Shown piece after piece: positions 1 through 5,002 of a stretch of DNA of 9,258 nucleotides. Origin of the DNA: JAVBPE01 sp031549865 (GTDB lineage: Bacteria; Bacillota_I; Bacilli_A; Acholeplasmatales; Anaeroplasmataceae); the NCBI GenBank assembly GCA_031549865.1, contig JAVBPE010000023.1, forward strand, positions 1-9,258, read 5' to 3'. Every line of letters begins with the position of its first letter. The stretch's first letter is position 1. The position numbers and the translations under genes were made by a program. The notes beneath the pieces are model-generated. The model was not told the origin of the DNA. It did no database searches and was given only the letters and a program-made list of their open reading frames with translations.

Positions 1-33
1 TTTGAAGGAGACCCGTTTACGGGTAGCAAATAA
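1..33 (+). CDS. tnpA: IS200/IS605-family transposase TnpA, C-terminal end (partial)
   Basis: The window opens inside a gene. The first ten codons read FEGDPFTGSK and end in TAA at 31-33. From memory, the ending DPFTGSK is typical of Y1 HUH single-strand transposases of the IS200 type in gut Bacillota, which are about 150 residues long. The catalytic HUH pair and tyrosine lie upstream of the window, so completeness cannot be judged. The call is supported by the hairpin-rich DNA immediately downstream, as expected for an element that recognises subterminal hairpins instead of inverted repeats, and by a second TnpA fragment at the far end of the window. A ten-residue match is short, so confidence rests partly on this context. 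Confidence 0.72.
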   Translation, partial: FEGDPFTGSK

Positions 34-130
34 AAAATGCAATAGGTAGGCTACACATATGCGCTTACTAAGCGCAGCCAATAATAGAGGGCTATGCCCG
101 AAAATGAAAAACCACCAGTTAGACTGGTGG
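1..130 (+). mobile_element. Probable right end of an IS200-type element, four successive hairpins
   Basis: Four hairpins follow one another: ACCCGT/ACGGGT at 11-16 and 19-24, inside the tnpA C-terminal codons; GCGCTT/AAGCGC at 61-66 and 70-75, extended by GGCT 49-52 with AGCC 76-79 around a bulge; GGGC/GCCC at 89-92 and 96-99; and CCACCAGT/ACTGGTGG at 112-119 and 123-130. IS200/IS605 elements carry subterminal hairpins that TnpA binds, so the last hairpin is the best candidate for the right-end palindrome. The exact boundary and cleavage site cannot be seen. The other hairpins could belong to a structured 3' RNA of the transposase message. Confidence 0.6.
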
Positions 131-140
131 ATTTTTATTT
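112..140 (+). terminator. Hairpin with T-rich tail after tnpA
   Basis: A perfect 8-bp stem (CCACCAGT at 112-119 with ACTGGTGG at 123-130) has a 3-base loop and is followed by ATTTTTATTT. This has the form of an intrinsic terminator for transcription out of the transposase gene. It may double as the DNA hairpin recognised by TnpA. Confidence 0.6.
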
Positions 141-163
141 AACTCTAACTTCTATATAAATGA

Positions 164-192
164 AAAAGGCACTTATAAAAGTACCTTTTGTC
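164..192 (+). terminator. Terminator-like hairpin between the IS end and glgC
   Basis: AAAAGG 164-169 pairs with CCTTTT 184-189, and ACTT 171-174 pairs with AAGT 179-182, with one C/A mismatch and a 4-base ATAA loop. T-rich flanks on both strands make it a possible bidirectional terminator, separating rightward tnpA transcription from leftward glgC transcription. Its tail is weaker than those of the neighbouring hairpins. Confidence 0.4.
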
Positions 193-203
193 ATCACTCT
201 GGT

Positions 204-235
204 AAAAACCAAATTCATTTGAATTTGGTTTTTTT
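204..235. terminator. Bidirectional terminator downstream of glgC
   Basis: A perfect 13-bp stem (204-216 with 221-233, core CCAAATTC/GAATTTGG) closes on a 4-base ATTT loop. Read leftward it ends in five T residues just past the glgC stop at 237-239, so it is the natural terminator of the glgAC operon. Read rightward the T run is seven long, so it should also stop transcription coming from the IS side. Confidence 0.8.
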
Positions 236-236
236 G

Positions 237-1466
237 TTATTTTATTGTTTCTCCACTCTTAATTTCTTTAATATCAATATCTTTTGATTTTAAAGAAGAG
301 AAAATGCGAACATTACGGTGTACTATTAATCCAGCAGGTAATTTTATTTTTTTACCAATAACATTTAAGCCCGAACTTAATACTTTTGGATTATCTTTAT
401 TTGGAGTGTAATCATCCCCATAACCAATTATTGAATTATCACCTATTACAGTATCTTTATCTATGATTGTATTTTCAATTTTGCAATTTTTTCCGATTTT
501 TACATCATTTAAAATTACAGAATTTACAACTACAGAACCTTCACCTACAAAAACACCAGGTGATAGGACGCTATTTTTAACAGTTCCTTCAATCTTAGCT
601 CCATTAGAAATTAAAGAAGTAGTAACTGCAGAATGTTCACCAAAACCAACAGGAGGTAAGTCCTCAGACTTAGTATAGATCTTCCAAGATTGATCATATA
701 AGTCTAATTGTGTATCATGACATAGTTCTAAGTTAGCTTCTAAATAAGAATCATATGTTCCAACATCTTTCCAGTAATCATAATACTCATAAGCATAAAC
801 ATTATCAGTTTCAATTAATTCAGGAATAATATGCATACCAAAATCTAAATCAATTATTTCAGGATGTTTCTCAATTGCTTCAATTAATGTTTCTGTAGAG
901 AATACATAAATACCCATTGAAGCTTTATTTGATTTTGGTTGTTTAGGTTTTTCCACAAATTTAGTTATTCTTAAATTTGAATCAGTTTCTAAAATACCAA
1001 AGCGATCTGCCTCTTCCATTGGGACGATTTTAGCAGCTATAGTCAAGTTAGCACCAGTTTGCTTATGTTGTTCAATCATTTTTGAGTAGTCCATTTTATA
1101 AATATGGTCGCCAGATAAAATTAAAACATATTTAGATGCATAACGTTTAATAAATTCTAAATTTTTTCTAATTGCGTCAGCTGTTCCTTCATACCATGAA
1201 TTATTTGGTTGAAGGAGTGTAACAAAACTATCACGACGGTCTAAGTCCCAAGGTTTACCAACACCAATGTGTTCATTTAATGATAATGGTAAATATTGAG
1301 TCAAAATTCCAATTTGGAAAATACCTGAATTACAACAATTTGATAATGCAAAGTCGATAATTCTAAATTTCCCAGCAAATGGTACAGCAGGTTTACTTCT
1401 TTTTTCTGATAAAATATCAAGACGAGAACCGCGTCCACCTGCTAAAATTAAAGCTAAAGTTTCCAT
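237..1466 (-). CDS. glgC: Glucose-1-phosphate adenylyltransferase (ADP-glucose pyrophosphorylase)
   Basis: This 409-residue enzyme makes ADP-glucose from glucose-1-phosphate and ATP, the committed step of bacterial glycogen synthesis in the cytoplasm. The N-terminal nucleotidyltransferase domain has the AGGRGSRL loop (residues 9-16), KPAVPFAGKFRIIDF (25-39), GTADAIRKN (94-102) and SGDHIYKMDY (118-127), where D120 matches the catalytic Asp of the family. FVEKP (170-174) supplies the lysine that contacts glucose-1-phosphate. From about residue 285 the isoleucine- and valine-rich repeats (SLISNGAKIEGTV, SVILNDVKIGKNCKIENTIID) form a left-handed beta-helix. It starts at ATG 1466, eight bases after AGGAGG, and lies 12 bases downstream of glgA. 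No regulatory GlgD paralogue, which often accompanies GlgC in Bacillus-type operons, is visible here. Length fits the family (about 380-430). Confidence 0.96.
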   Translation of the reverse strand: METLALILAGGRGSRLDILSEKRSKPAVPFAGKFRIIDFALSNCCNSGIFQIGILTQYLPLSLNEHIGVGKPWDLDRRDSFVTLLQPNNSWYEGTADAIRKNLEFIKRYASKYVLILSGDHIYKMDYSKMIEQHKQTGANLTIAAKIVPMEEADRFGILETDSNLRITKFVEKPKQPKSNKASMGIYVFSTETLIEAIEKHPEIIDLDFGMHIIPELIETDNVYAYEYYDYWKDVGTYDSYLEANLELCHDTQLDLYDQSWKIYTKSEDLPPVGFGEHSAVTTSLISNGAKIEGTVKNSVLSPGVFVGEGSVVVNSVILNDVKIGKNCKIENTIIDKDTVIGDNSIIGYGDDYTPNKDNPKVLSSGLNVIGKKIKLPAGLIVHRNVRIFSSLKSKDIDIKEIKSGETIK

Positions 1467-1474
1467 AAAAAATA

Positions 1475-1480
1475 CCTCCT
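1475..1480 (-). promoter_or_regulatory. glgC ribosome binding site overlapping the glgA stop
   Basis: On the minus strand TAGGAGG contains both the glgA stop codon (TAG, 1481-1479) and the AGGAGG Shine-Dalgarno for glgC, eight bases before its ATG. The overlap implies that a ribosome terminating on glgA covers or reloads the glgC start, coupling translation of the two enzymes. Confidence 0.8.
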
Positions 1481-2894
1481 ATTTTATTAATTTTTTATAA
1501 AGACTTACATATTTTTTAGCGCTTTGATTCCAGCTAAAATCCATTTCCATAGCTTGTTTTACAAGCTTATTCCAAACGACCTTATCATCATATGTCTTCA
1601 TTGCCATAAACATTACATTTTTTAGCTCATGGGCATTAAAATTTGTGAATGAAAAGCCTGTTCCAGAATTATCATACATGTTATAAGGAGTAACAGTGTC
1701 TTTTAATCCACCAGTTTCTCTGACAAGCGGAAGAGCACCATAGCGCATTGCAATCATTTGTCCTAAACCACAAGGTTCGAATTTTGATGGCATTAAGAAA
1801 ACATCGCATGAAGCATATATTTTTTGAGCAAATGACTCATTATAACCAATATAACATTTAAATCTGTCTGGATAAAGGTGTTGCATATACAAGAAGTAGT
1901 TTTCATAACTCTTATCACCATTTCCCATTAAAATAAATTTTGCATTACTATATTTAATAATATCATCTAATATCGGCATTAATAAATCGATACCTTTTTG
2001 GTCAACTAATCTTGAAACTAATCCAAATAAAATTGCATTATCATCGTTATTCATTCCCATTTCTTTTAATAAGGAAGTCTTATTTTCAGCCTTACCAGTT
2101 ACAAAAGAAGTTGAATCATATTTTTTTACAATATGCTTATCAGTTTTAGGATTAAACAAAGTAGTATCTATTCCATTTACAATCCCATAAAAATCATAAT
2201 AACGAAGTCCTAAAATATTATTTAAACGATAACCATAATAATCTGTTAATACTTCATCCTTATAAGTTTCACTTACTGTAGTAATAGCATTTGAATTCAT
2301 TATTGCACATTTCATAAAGTTAATTGAATTATCAAATTCAATAGTATTAGAATAAGGCATGAATAATATTTTCATCATATCTAAAGAAAAAGAACCTTGA
2401 TATTGAATGTTATGGATACTATAAACGGTTTTAATTTTTCTATATTCTTCATAATAATGATAATTAGATTTTAAGACATATGGAATTAATCCAGTTTGCC
2501 AATCATTTAAATGAATTACATCAGGGAAAAAATCCATAACTTTTAAAGCTTCTAATACTGCAAAACTAAAGAAGGCAAATCTTTCACCATCATCATCACA
2601 TCCATATATTTCGTCGCGATTAAAATAACGTTCATTATCAACAAAATAAAAATCAATTCCATCATGAACAGAATGGAAAATACCTAAATACTCCATTCTA
2701 TCAGCTATTTTAACGTAAGCATAACCTTTATAATAAGCCAATTGTTTTTGTTTAATTTTCTTATAATAAGGCATAATAACTTTGACGTCGCAGCCATTTT
2801 CTTTTAAAGCCTTTGGTAAAGCGCCAATTACATCAGCAAGACCACCCGTTTTTATAAATGGAGCACCTTCACTTGCACTAATCAAAATTTTCAC
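1479..2894 (-). CDS. glgA: Glycogen synthase, ADP-glucose-dependent (GT5)
   Basis: This 471-residue enzyme transfers glucose from ADP-glucose to the non-reducing end of an alpha-1,4-glucan. It has the GT5 start MKILISASEGAPFIKTGGLADV, with the KTGGL loop at residues 15-19 that binds ADP-glucose. The C-terminal Rossmann domain includes LFGLVSRLVDQKGIDLL and KFEPCGLGQMIAMRYG; its glutamate at about residue 373 corresponds to the conserved active-site Glu of E. coli GlgA (477 residues). The start codon is GTG, because an in-frame TAA lies directly before it and the next ATG falls after the KTGGL motif. The Shine-Dalgarno is weak. It is the first gene of the glgA-glgC operon, and the downstream glgC uses its product-supplying reaction in the same pathway. 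No branching enzyme or phosphorylase lies within the window. Confidence 0.96.
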   Translation of the reverse strand: MKILISASEGAPFIKTGGLADVIGALPKALKENGCDVKVIMPYYKKIKQKQLAYYKGYAYVKIADRMEYLGIFHSVHDGIDFYFVDNERYFNRDEIYGCDDDGERFAFFSFAVLEALKVMDFFPDVIHLNDWQTGLIPYVLKSNYHYYEEYRKIKTVYSIHNIQYQGSFSLDMMKILFMPYSNTIEFDNSINFMKCAIMNSNAITTVSETYKDEVLTDYYGYRLNNILGLRYYDFYGIVNGIDTTLFNPKTDKHIVKKYDSTSFVTGKAENKTSLLKEMGMNNDDNAILFGLVSRLVDQKGIDLLMPILDDIIKYSNAKFILMGNGDKSYENYFLYMQHLYPDRFKCYIGYNESFAQKIYASCDVFLMPSKFEPCGLGQMIAMRYGALPLVRETGGLKDTVTPYNMYDNSGTGFSFTNFNAHELKNVMFMAMKTYDDKVVWNKLVKQAMEMDFSWNQSAKKYVSLYKKLIK

Positions 2895-2922
2895 TTATAT
2901 CAACTCGTTTCTATTTATAATC

Positions 2923-2951
2923 ATTATATCATTTTACATAAACATTCTCAA
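2923..2951 (-). promoter_or_regulatory. Extended -10 promoter of glgA-glgC
   Basis: Reading leftward, TTGAGA (2951-2946) is separated by exactly 17 bases from TATAAT (2928-2923), with TG one base before the -10. This is a strong housekeeping-sigma promoter, about 30 bases from the glgA GTG start. It leaves only a short untranslated leader with no room for a riboswitch. Confidence 0.8.
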
Positions 2952-3016
2952 CACTTTTATGCATAAAAAGATTTCATTTATTTCAAGAAATGTATTTGAA
3001 AAAATAATAATATTTT

Positions 3017-3042
3017 GAAAAAAATACAAAAAAAAATAAAAA
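3017..3042 (+). promoter_or_regulatory. A-tract, possible UP element
   Basis: A run of A residues broken only by TAC and T lies directly upstream of the -35 box at 3047. Such tracts bend DNA and bind the alpha C-terminal domain of RNA polymerase (UP elements). In this AT-rich genome the tract could also be background, so the role is inferred from position. Confidence 0.35.
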
Positions 3043-3046
3043 TGAA

Positions 3047-3075
3047 TTGCTTAAAGTTTTAATCAATGATATAAT
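3047..3075 (+). promoter_or_regulatory. Extended -10 promoter of the thioredoxin-like gene
   Basis: TTGCTT at 3047-3052, a 17-base spacer and TATAAT at 3070-3075 with TG at 3067-3068. The start site should fall near 3082, giving a leader of roughly 45 bases before the ATG at 3130. AGAAAGGA at 3113-3120 is the ribosome binding site. Confidence 0.75.
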
Positions 3076-3129
3076 CTTTATTGTGCAAAATATCAAACTT
3101 AATTCTTGGAATAGAAAGGATTTTTATAA

Positions 3130-3732
3130 ATGGCAGTTAGAAAAGGAAAACGCAGTAAAGTAAAATTTGTATGGACAAAAGAGTTCATATTCTTAATAGT
3201 AGGAATTTTAGCATTAGTTGTTACAGCAATCATACTAGTGCAACCATCTGATAAAGACAAAATATATAATGCTTTTATTAATGAAGTAGGTGATTCAGAC
3301 ACTGCACTTACTTATGATCATGTTTATAGTAGTATATCACATAAGAAATTAGTTAAAAAAATCAATTCAAGTAATGATGATGAATTAATATTTGTTTTTT
3401 ATGGTTCATCTAAAGATAAAACATCTGTTTCAAGCATTGAAATTATTAATTTAGCAGCACAAAGATATGAAGTAGACACTGTCTATTACTTAAGTGCAGA
3501 TTTTATGATTGATGAAGATGAACCTGATACTTTATCTTTTAGAAATTATGTTGAAGAAAGAGAAGTAGAATTAAAAGAAGTAGATTTAGATAATTATCCA
3601 TCATTATGGGTATTTAAAAATGGTGAGTTATTATTTACATCAGATAAATATCGTGATACTGATACAAAAACTATTGTAGCTGGTTGGAAAGCTATCTCAT
3701 ATGACGCTTTTTCATTTAATAAATTAGCTTAA
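3130..3732 (+). CDS. Membrane-anchored thioredoxin-fold-like protein without cysteines
   Basis: This 200-residue protein has a basic N-terminus (residues 1-18, rich in K and R), one hydrophobic membrane segment at about 19-37, and an outward-facing soluble domain by the positive-inside rule. The soluble part resembles a thioredoxin fold: a beta strand ELIFVFYGS (85-93) is followed by a helix (about 100-112), the strand DTVYYLSAD, and YPSLWVFKNGELLF (156-169), which looks like the cis-proline region (P157) and the last beta hairpin of thioredoxins. The place where CxxC would sit reads SSKDKTSVSS, and the whole protein contains no cysteine, so it cannot do dithiol chemistry. A binding or scaffolding role is possible. 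It has its own promoter and terminator and is divergent from glgA. I do not recognise a named family. The fold assignment is from pattern only. Confidence 0.8.
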   Translation: MAVRKGKRSKVKFVWTKEFIFLIVGILALVVTAIILVQPSDKDKIYNAFINEVGDSDTALTYDHVYSSISHKKLVKKINSSNDDELIFVFYGSSKDKTSVSSIEIINLAAQRYEVDTVYYLSADFMIDEDEPDTLSFRNYVEEREVELKEVDLDNYPSLWVFKNGELLFTSDKYRDTDTKTIVAGWKAISYDAFSFNKLA

Positions 3733-3738
3733 TATATT

Positions 3739-3770
3739 AAAGTTATTTGAAATTCAAATAACTTTTTCTT
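3739..3770 (+). terminator. Terminator after the thioredoxin-like gene
   Basis: A perfect 12-bp stem (AAAGTTATTTGA 3739-3750 with TCAAATAACTTT 3754-3765) with a 3-base loop runs into TTCTTTTT. It starts seven bases after the stop codon and isolates this gene from the next operon. Confidence 0.85.
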
Positions 3771-3775
3771 TTTGC

Positions 3776-3804
3776 TTGACATTTGATAACTATATCAGTA
3801 TATT
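3776..3804 (+). promoter_or_regulatory. Promoter of the ferredoxin-regulator operon
   Basis: A consensus TTGACA at 3776-3781, a 17-base spacer and TATATT at 3799-3804. The spacer itself holds a short palindrome, TGATA 3784-3788 with TATCA 3793-3797. A near-consensus promoter covered by palindromes is the usual arrangement for a repressed operon. Confidence 0.8.
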
Positions 3805-3820
3805 AGTAATTGCTAATATA
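3799..3820. promoter_or_regulatory. Candidate ArsR-family operator
   Basis: A perfect 8-bp inverted repeat, TATATTAG (3799-3806) and CTAATATA (3813-3820) separated by six bases, covers the -10 box and the expected start site. A dimeric winged-helix repressor bound here would block RNA polymerase. The third gene of the operon encodes such a repressor, so autoregulation is likely. Which protein binds is inference. Confidence 0.65.
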
Positions 3821-3829
3821 GGAGGAAGT

Positions 3830-4039
3830 ATGAAATCGAAAAAATATGCAAAAGTTGGAAACCGATGTGTTGCTTGTGGTAATTGCCTAAAACAATGTAA
3901 ACTAAAAGCAATAACTATATACAAGGGGATAAATGCTTTAATAGATGTAGAAAAATGTGTGGGCTGCATGAAATGCCTTAATGCTTGTCCAGTAAATATT
4001 ATTGAAATGGTTAATAGAAGTGAAGATTATGAAGAATAA
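3830..4039 (+). CDS. Small 2[4Fe-4S] ferredoxin
   Basis: This 69-residue cytoplasmic electron carrier has two CxxCxxCxxxC motifs: C13, C16, C19, C23 and C43, C46, C49, C53, the second followed by the usual proline. In bacterial ferredoxins the last cysteine of each motif ligates the cluster formed mainly by the other motif, so two [4Fe-4S] clusters are expected. The first motif is followed by lysine rather than proline, a small departure from the clostridial type. The start is ATG 3830, four bases after AGGAGG (3820-3825). A longer reading from the TTG at 3776 is rejected because it would begin inside the -35 box. It is first in an operon with an Fe-S membrane protein and an ArsR regulator, with an 11-base overlap to the next gene. 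The redox partner is not identified. Confidence 0.9.
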   Translation: MKSKKYAKVGNRCVACGNCLKQCKLKAITIYKGINALIDVEKCVGCMKCLNACPVNIIEMVNRSEDYEE

Positions 4040-4610
4040 ACGTTGGTATGATTATTTATGGATATTTTCATTAACTTATCTAATATTAGGTTTTTTTAAT
4101 ATATTATTTGCTTATATAGGACTTATTTGCTTTATAACCCCATTAATGATTTCAATCGTTAAAGGAAGTAAAGCATATTGTAATAAATATTGTGGACGAG
4201 GACAATTGTTTGAACTTGTTGGTTCAAAATTATCTTTAAAAAAGAATCCTCCAAAATTTTTAAGTTCAAATTGGTTTAGATATGGATTTTTGATTTTCTT
4301 TATGACAATGTTTGGAGTTATGATTGCTACAACAGTTAAAGTATTTAATGGCGCGCCTTTAAAAGAAACAGTTAAATTGTTATGGGCTTTTAATTTACCA
4401 TGGAAGTTTGCTAATAAAATAAATGTTGACCATTATATTATTCAATTTGCATATGGATTTTATAGCGTAATGTTTACCTCAACAGTTTTAGGGTTTATTA
4501 CAATGTTTATATTTAAACCTCGTTCATGGTGCGTATATTGCCCAATGGGGACAATGACTCAAGGAATATGTAAATTAAGAAATATAGGTGACAATAAAAA
4601 TGATAAATAA
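4029..4610 (+). CDS. NapH-like membrane protein with Fe-S-type cysteine motifs
   Basis: From ATG 4029 this is a 193-residue polytopic protein with hydrophobic segments at about 11-28, 29-46, 84-104 and 140-162. Two cysteine motifs lie at the membrane edge: YCNKYCGRGQLFE (C51, C55) and WCVYCPMGTMTQG (C168, C171 followed by proline). Paired cysteine motifs of this kind next to membrane helices mark the NapH/NosR/CcoG group of quinol or ferredoxin-linked electron-transfer proteins (4Fe-4S binding domain in a membrane setting). Unlike NapH it has no C-terminal ferredoxin domain; the separate ferredoxin encoded just upstream may supply that part. The ATG overlaps the ferredoxin stop by 11 bases and is preceded by the weak AGAAGTGAAG, suggesting translational coupling. 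An in-frame TTG at 4002 is less likely. The electron donor and acceptor are unknown. Confidence 0.8.
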   Translation: MKNKRWYDYLWIFSLTYLILGFFNILFAYIGLICFITPLMISIVKGSKAYCNKYCGRGQLFELVGSKLSLKKNPPKFLSSNWFRYGFLIFFMTMFGVMIATTVKVFNGAPLKETVKLLWAFNLPWKFANKINVDHYIIQFAYGFYSVMFTSTVLGFITMFIFKPRSWCVYCPMGTMTQGICKLRNIGDNKNDK

Positions 4611-4881
4611 TGCCAAAAAGGTCGCAGAATTATTAAAAGTTTTAGCAAATGATAATCGTTTATTGATTTTATGTAATTTAGAGAATAACCCATTAAATGT
4701 AAGTACTCTATGTGAAAAAATCCCTTCAATAACTCAAGGGGCATTATCACAACATTTAAGCATTCTAAAAGCCAATGGAATAATTGATAATAAAAAAAAC
4801 GGACTTAATGTGATTTATTTTATCAAAGATGAACGAATTAAAGAAGTTATTGAAGTCTTGAAAAATAATTATTGTAAATAA
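4600..4881 (+). CDS. ArsR-family repressor, SqrR/BigR/YgaV-like thiol sensor
   Basis: This 93-residue winged-helix protein has the ArsR layout: LLKVLANDNRLLILCNLEN (helices 1-2, residues 11-29), a recognition helix at about 43-57 (TQGALSQHLSILKANG, 45-60) and a wing around KNGLNVIYFI (66-75). It lacks the ELCVCDL metal site of classic ArsR/SmtB proteins. Instead it has C25 in LLILCNL and C92 in the C-terminal NNYCK. This is the position and roughly 67-residue spacing of the two cysteines that form a persulfide-responsive link in SqrR, BigR and YgaV. A further cysteine, C38, lies in STLCEK. The start ATG 4600 follows TAGGTGA by eight bases and overlaps the preceding stop by 11; a GTG at 4588 is within that site. 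It probably represses its own operon through the palindrome at 3799-3820. The sensing role is inferred; a metal or other thiol signal remains possible. Confidence 0.88.
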   Translation: MINNAKKVAELLKVLANDNRLLILCNLENNPLNVSTLCEKIPSITQGALSQHLSILKANGIIDNKKNGLNVIYFIKDERIKEVIEVLKNNYCK

Positions 4882-4895
4882 AAGTAGTATTACTT

Positions 4896-4928
4896 AAAAA
4901 AATGACATCATGTGATGTCATTTTTTTT
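4896..4928 (+). terminator. Strong terminator after the ArsR gene
   Basis: The palindrome ATGACATCA (4902-4910)/TGATGTCAT (4913-4921) is extended by A and T runs on either side and ends in eight T residues. It separates the Fe-S operon from argS and may work in both directions because of the A run on its left. Confidence 0.9.
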
Positions 4929-4946
4929 ACATGAGGTTACCATTAC

Positions 4947-4975
4947 TTGAATATAATGAATATTTATGATATAAT
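4947..4975 (+). promoter_or_regulatory. Extended -10 promoter of the argS operon
   Basis: TTGAAT at 4947-4952, a 17-base spacer and TATAAT at 4970-4975 with TG at 4967-4968. It gives a leader of about 20 bases before argS, too short for a T-box, so tRNA-sensing control of this synthetase gene is not indicated. Confidence 0.78.
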
Positions 4976-5002
4976 TTATTAGTTAAAAACGGAGGTTTAT
5001 TT

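Noticed and set aside
34..130. Hairpin run read as a CRISPR array or riboswitch
   Set aside because: The hairpins differ in sequence and spacing, so they are not CRISPR repeats; their place after a transposase stop fits an IS end better than a riboswitch.
463..678. Plus-strand open frame inside glgC
   Set aside because: It lies wholly in the beta-helix part of glgC, has no ribosome binding site, and its protein shows no domain; it is a shadow frame.
2782..3018. Plus-strand open frame across the glgA start and promoter
   Set aside because: It runs antisense through the KTGGL region and the divergent promoters, with no ribosome binding site and unconvincing composition.
3776..3829. Longer ferredoxin start at TTG 3776
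   Set aside because: The TTG is part of the TTGACA -35 box and would be upstream of the transcription start; ATG 3830 has AGGAGG.
4559..4750. Minus-strand open frame over the ArsR gene
   Set aside because: It is antisense to a clear winged-helix gene and has no start signal.
4882..5002. T-box or other leader riboswitch before argS
   Set aside because: Only a terminator and a promoter fit in this 121-base gap, and the transcribed leader is about 20 bases, too short for a T-box.
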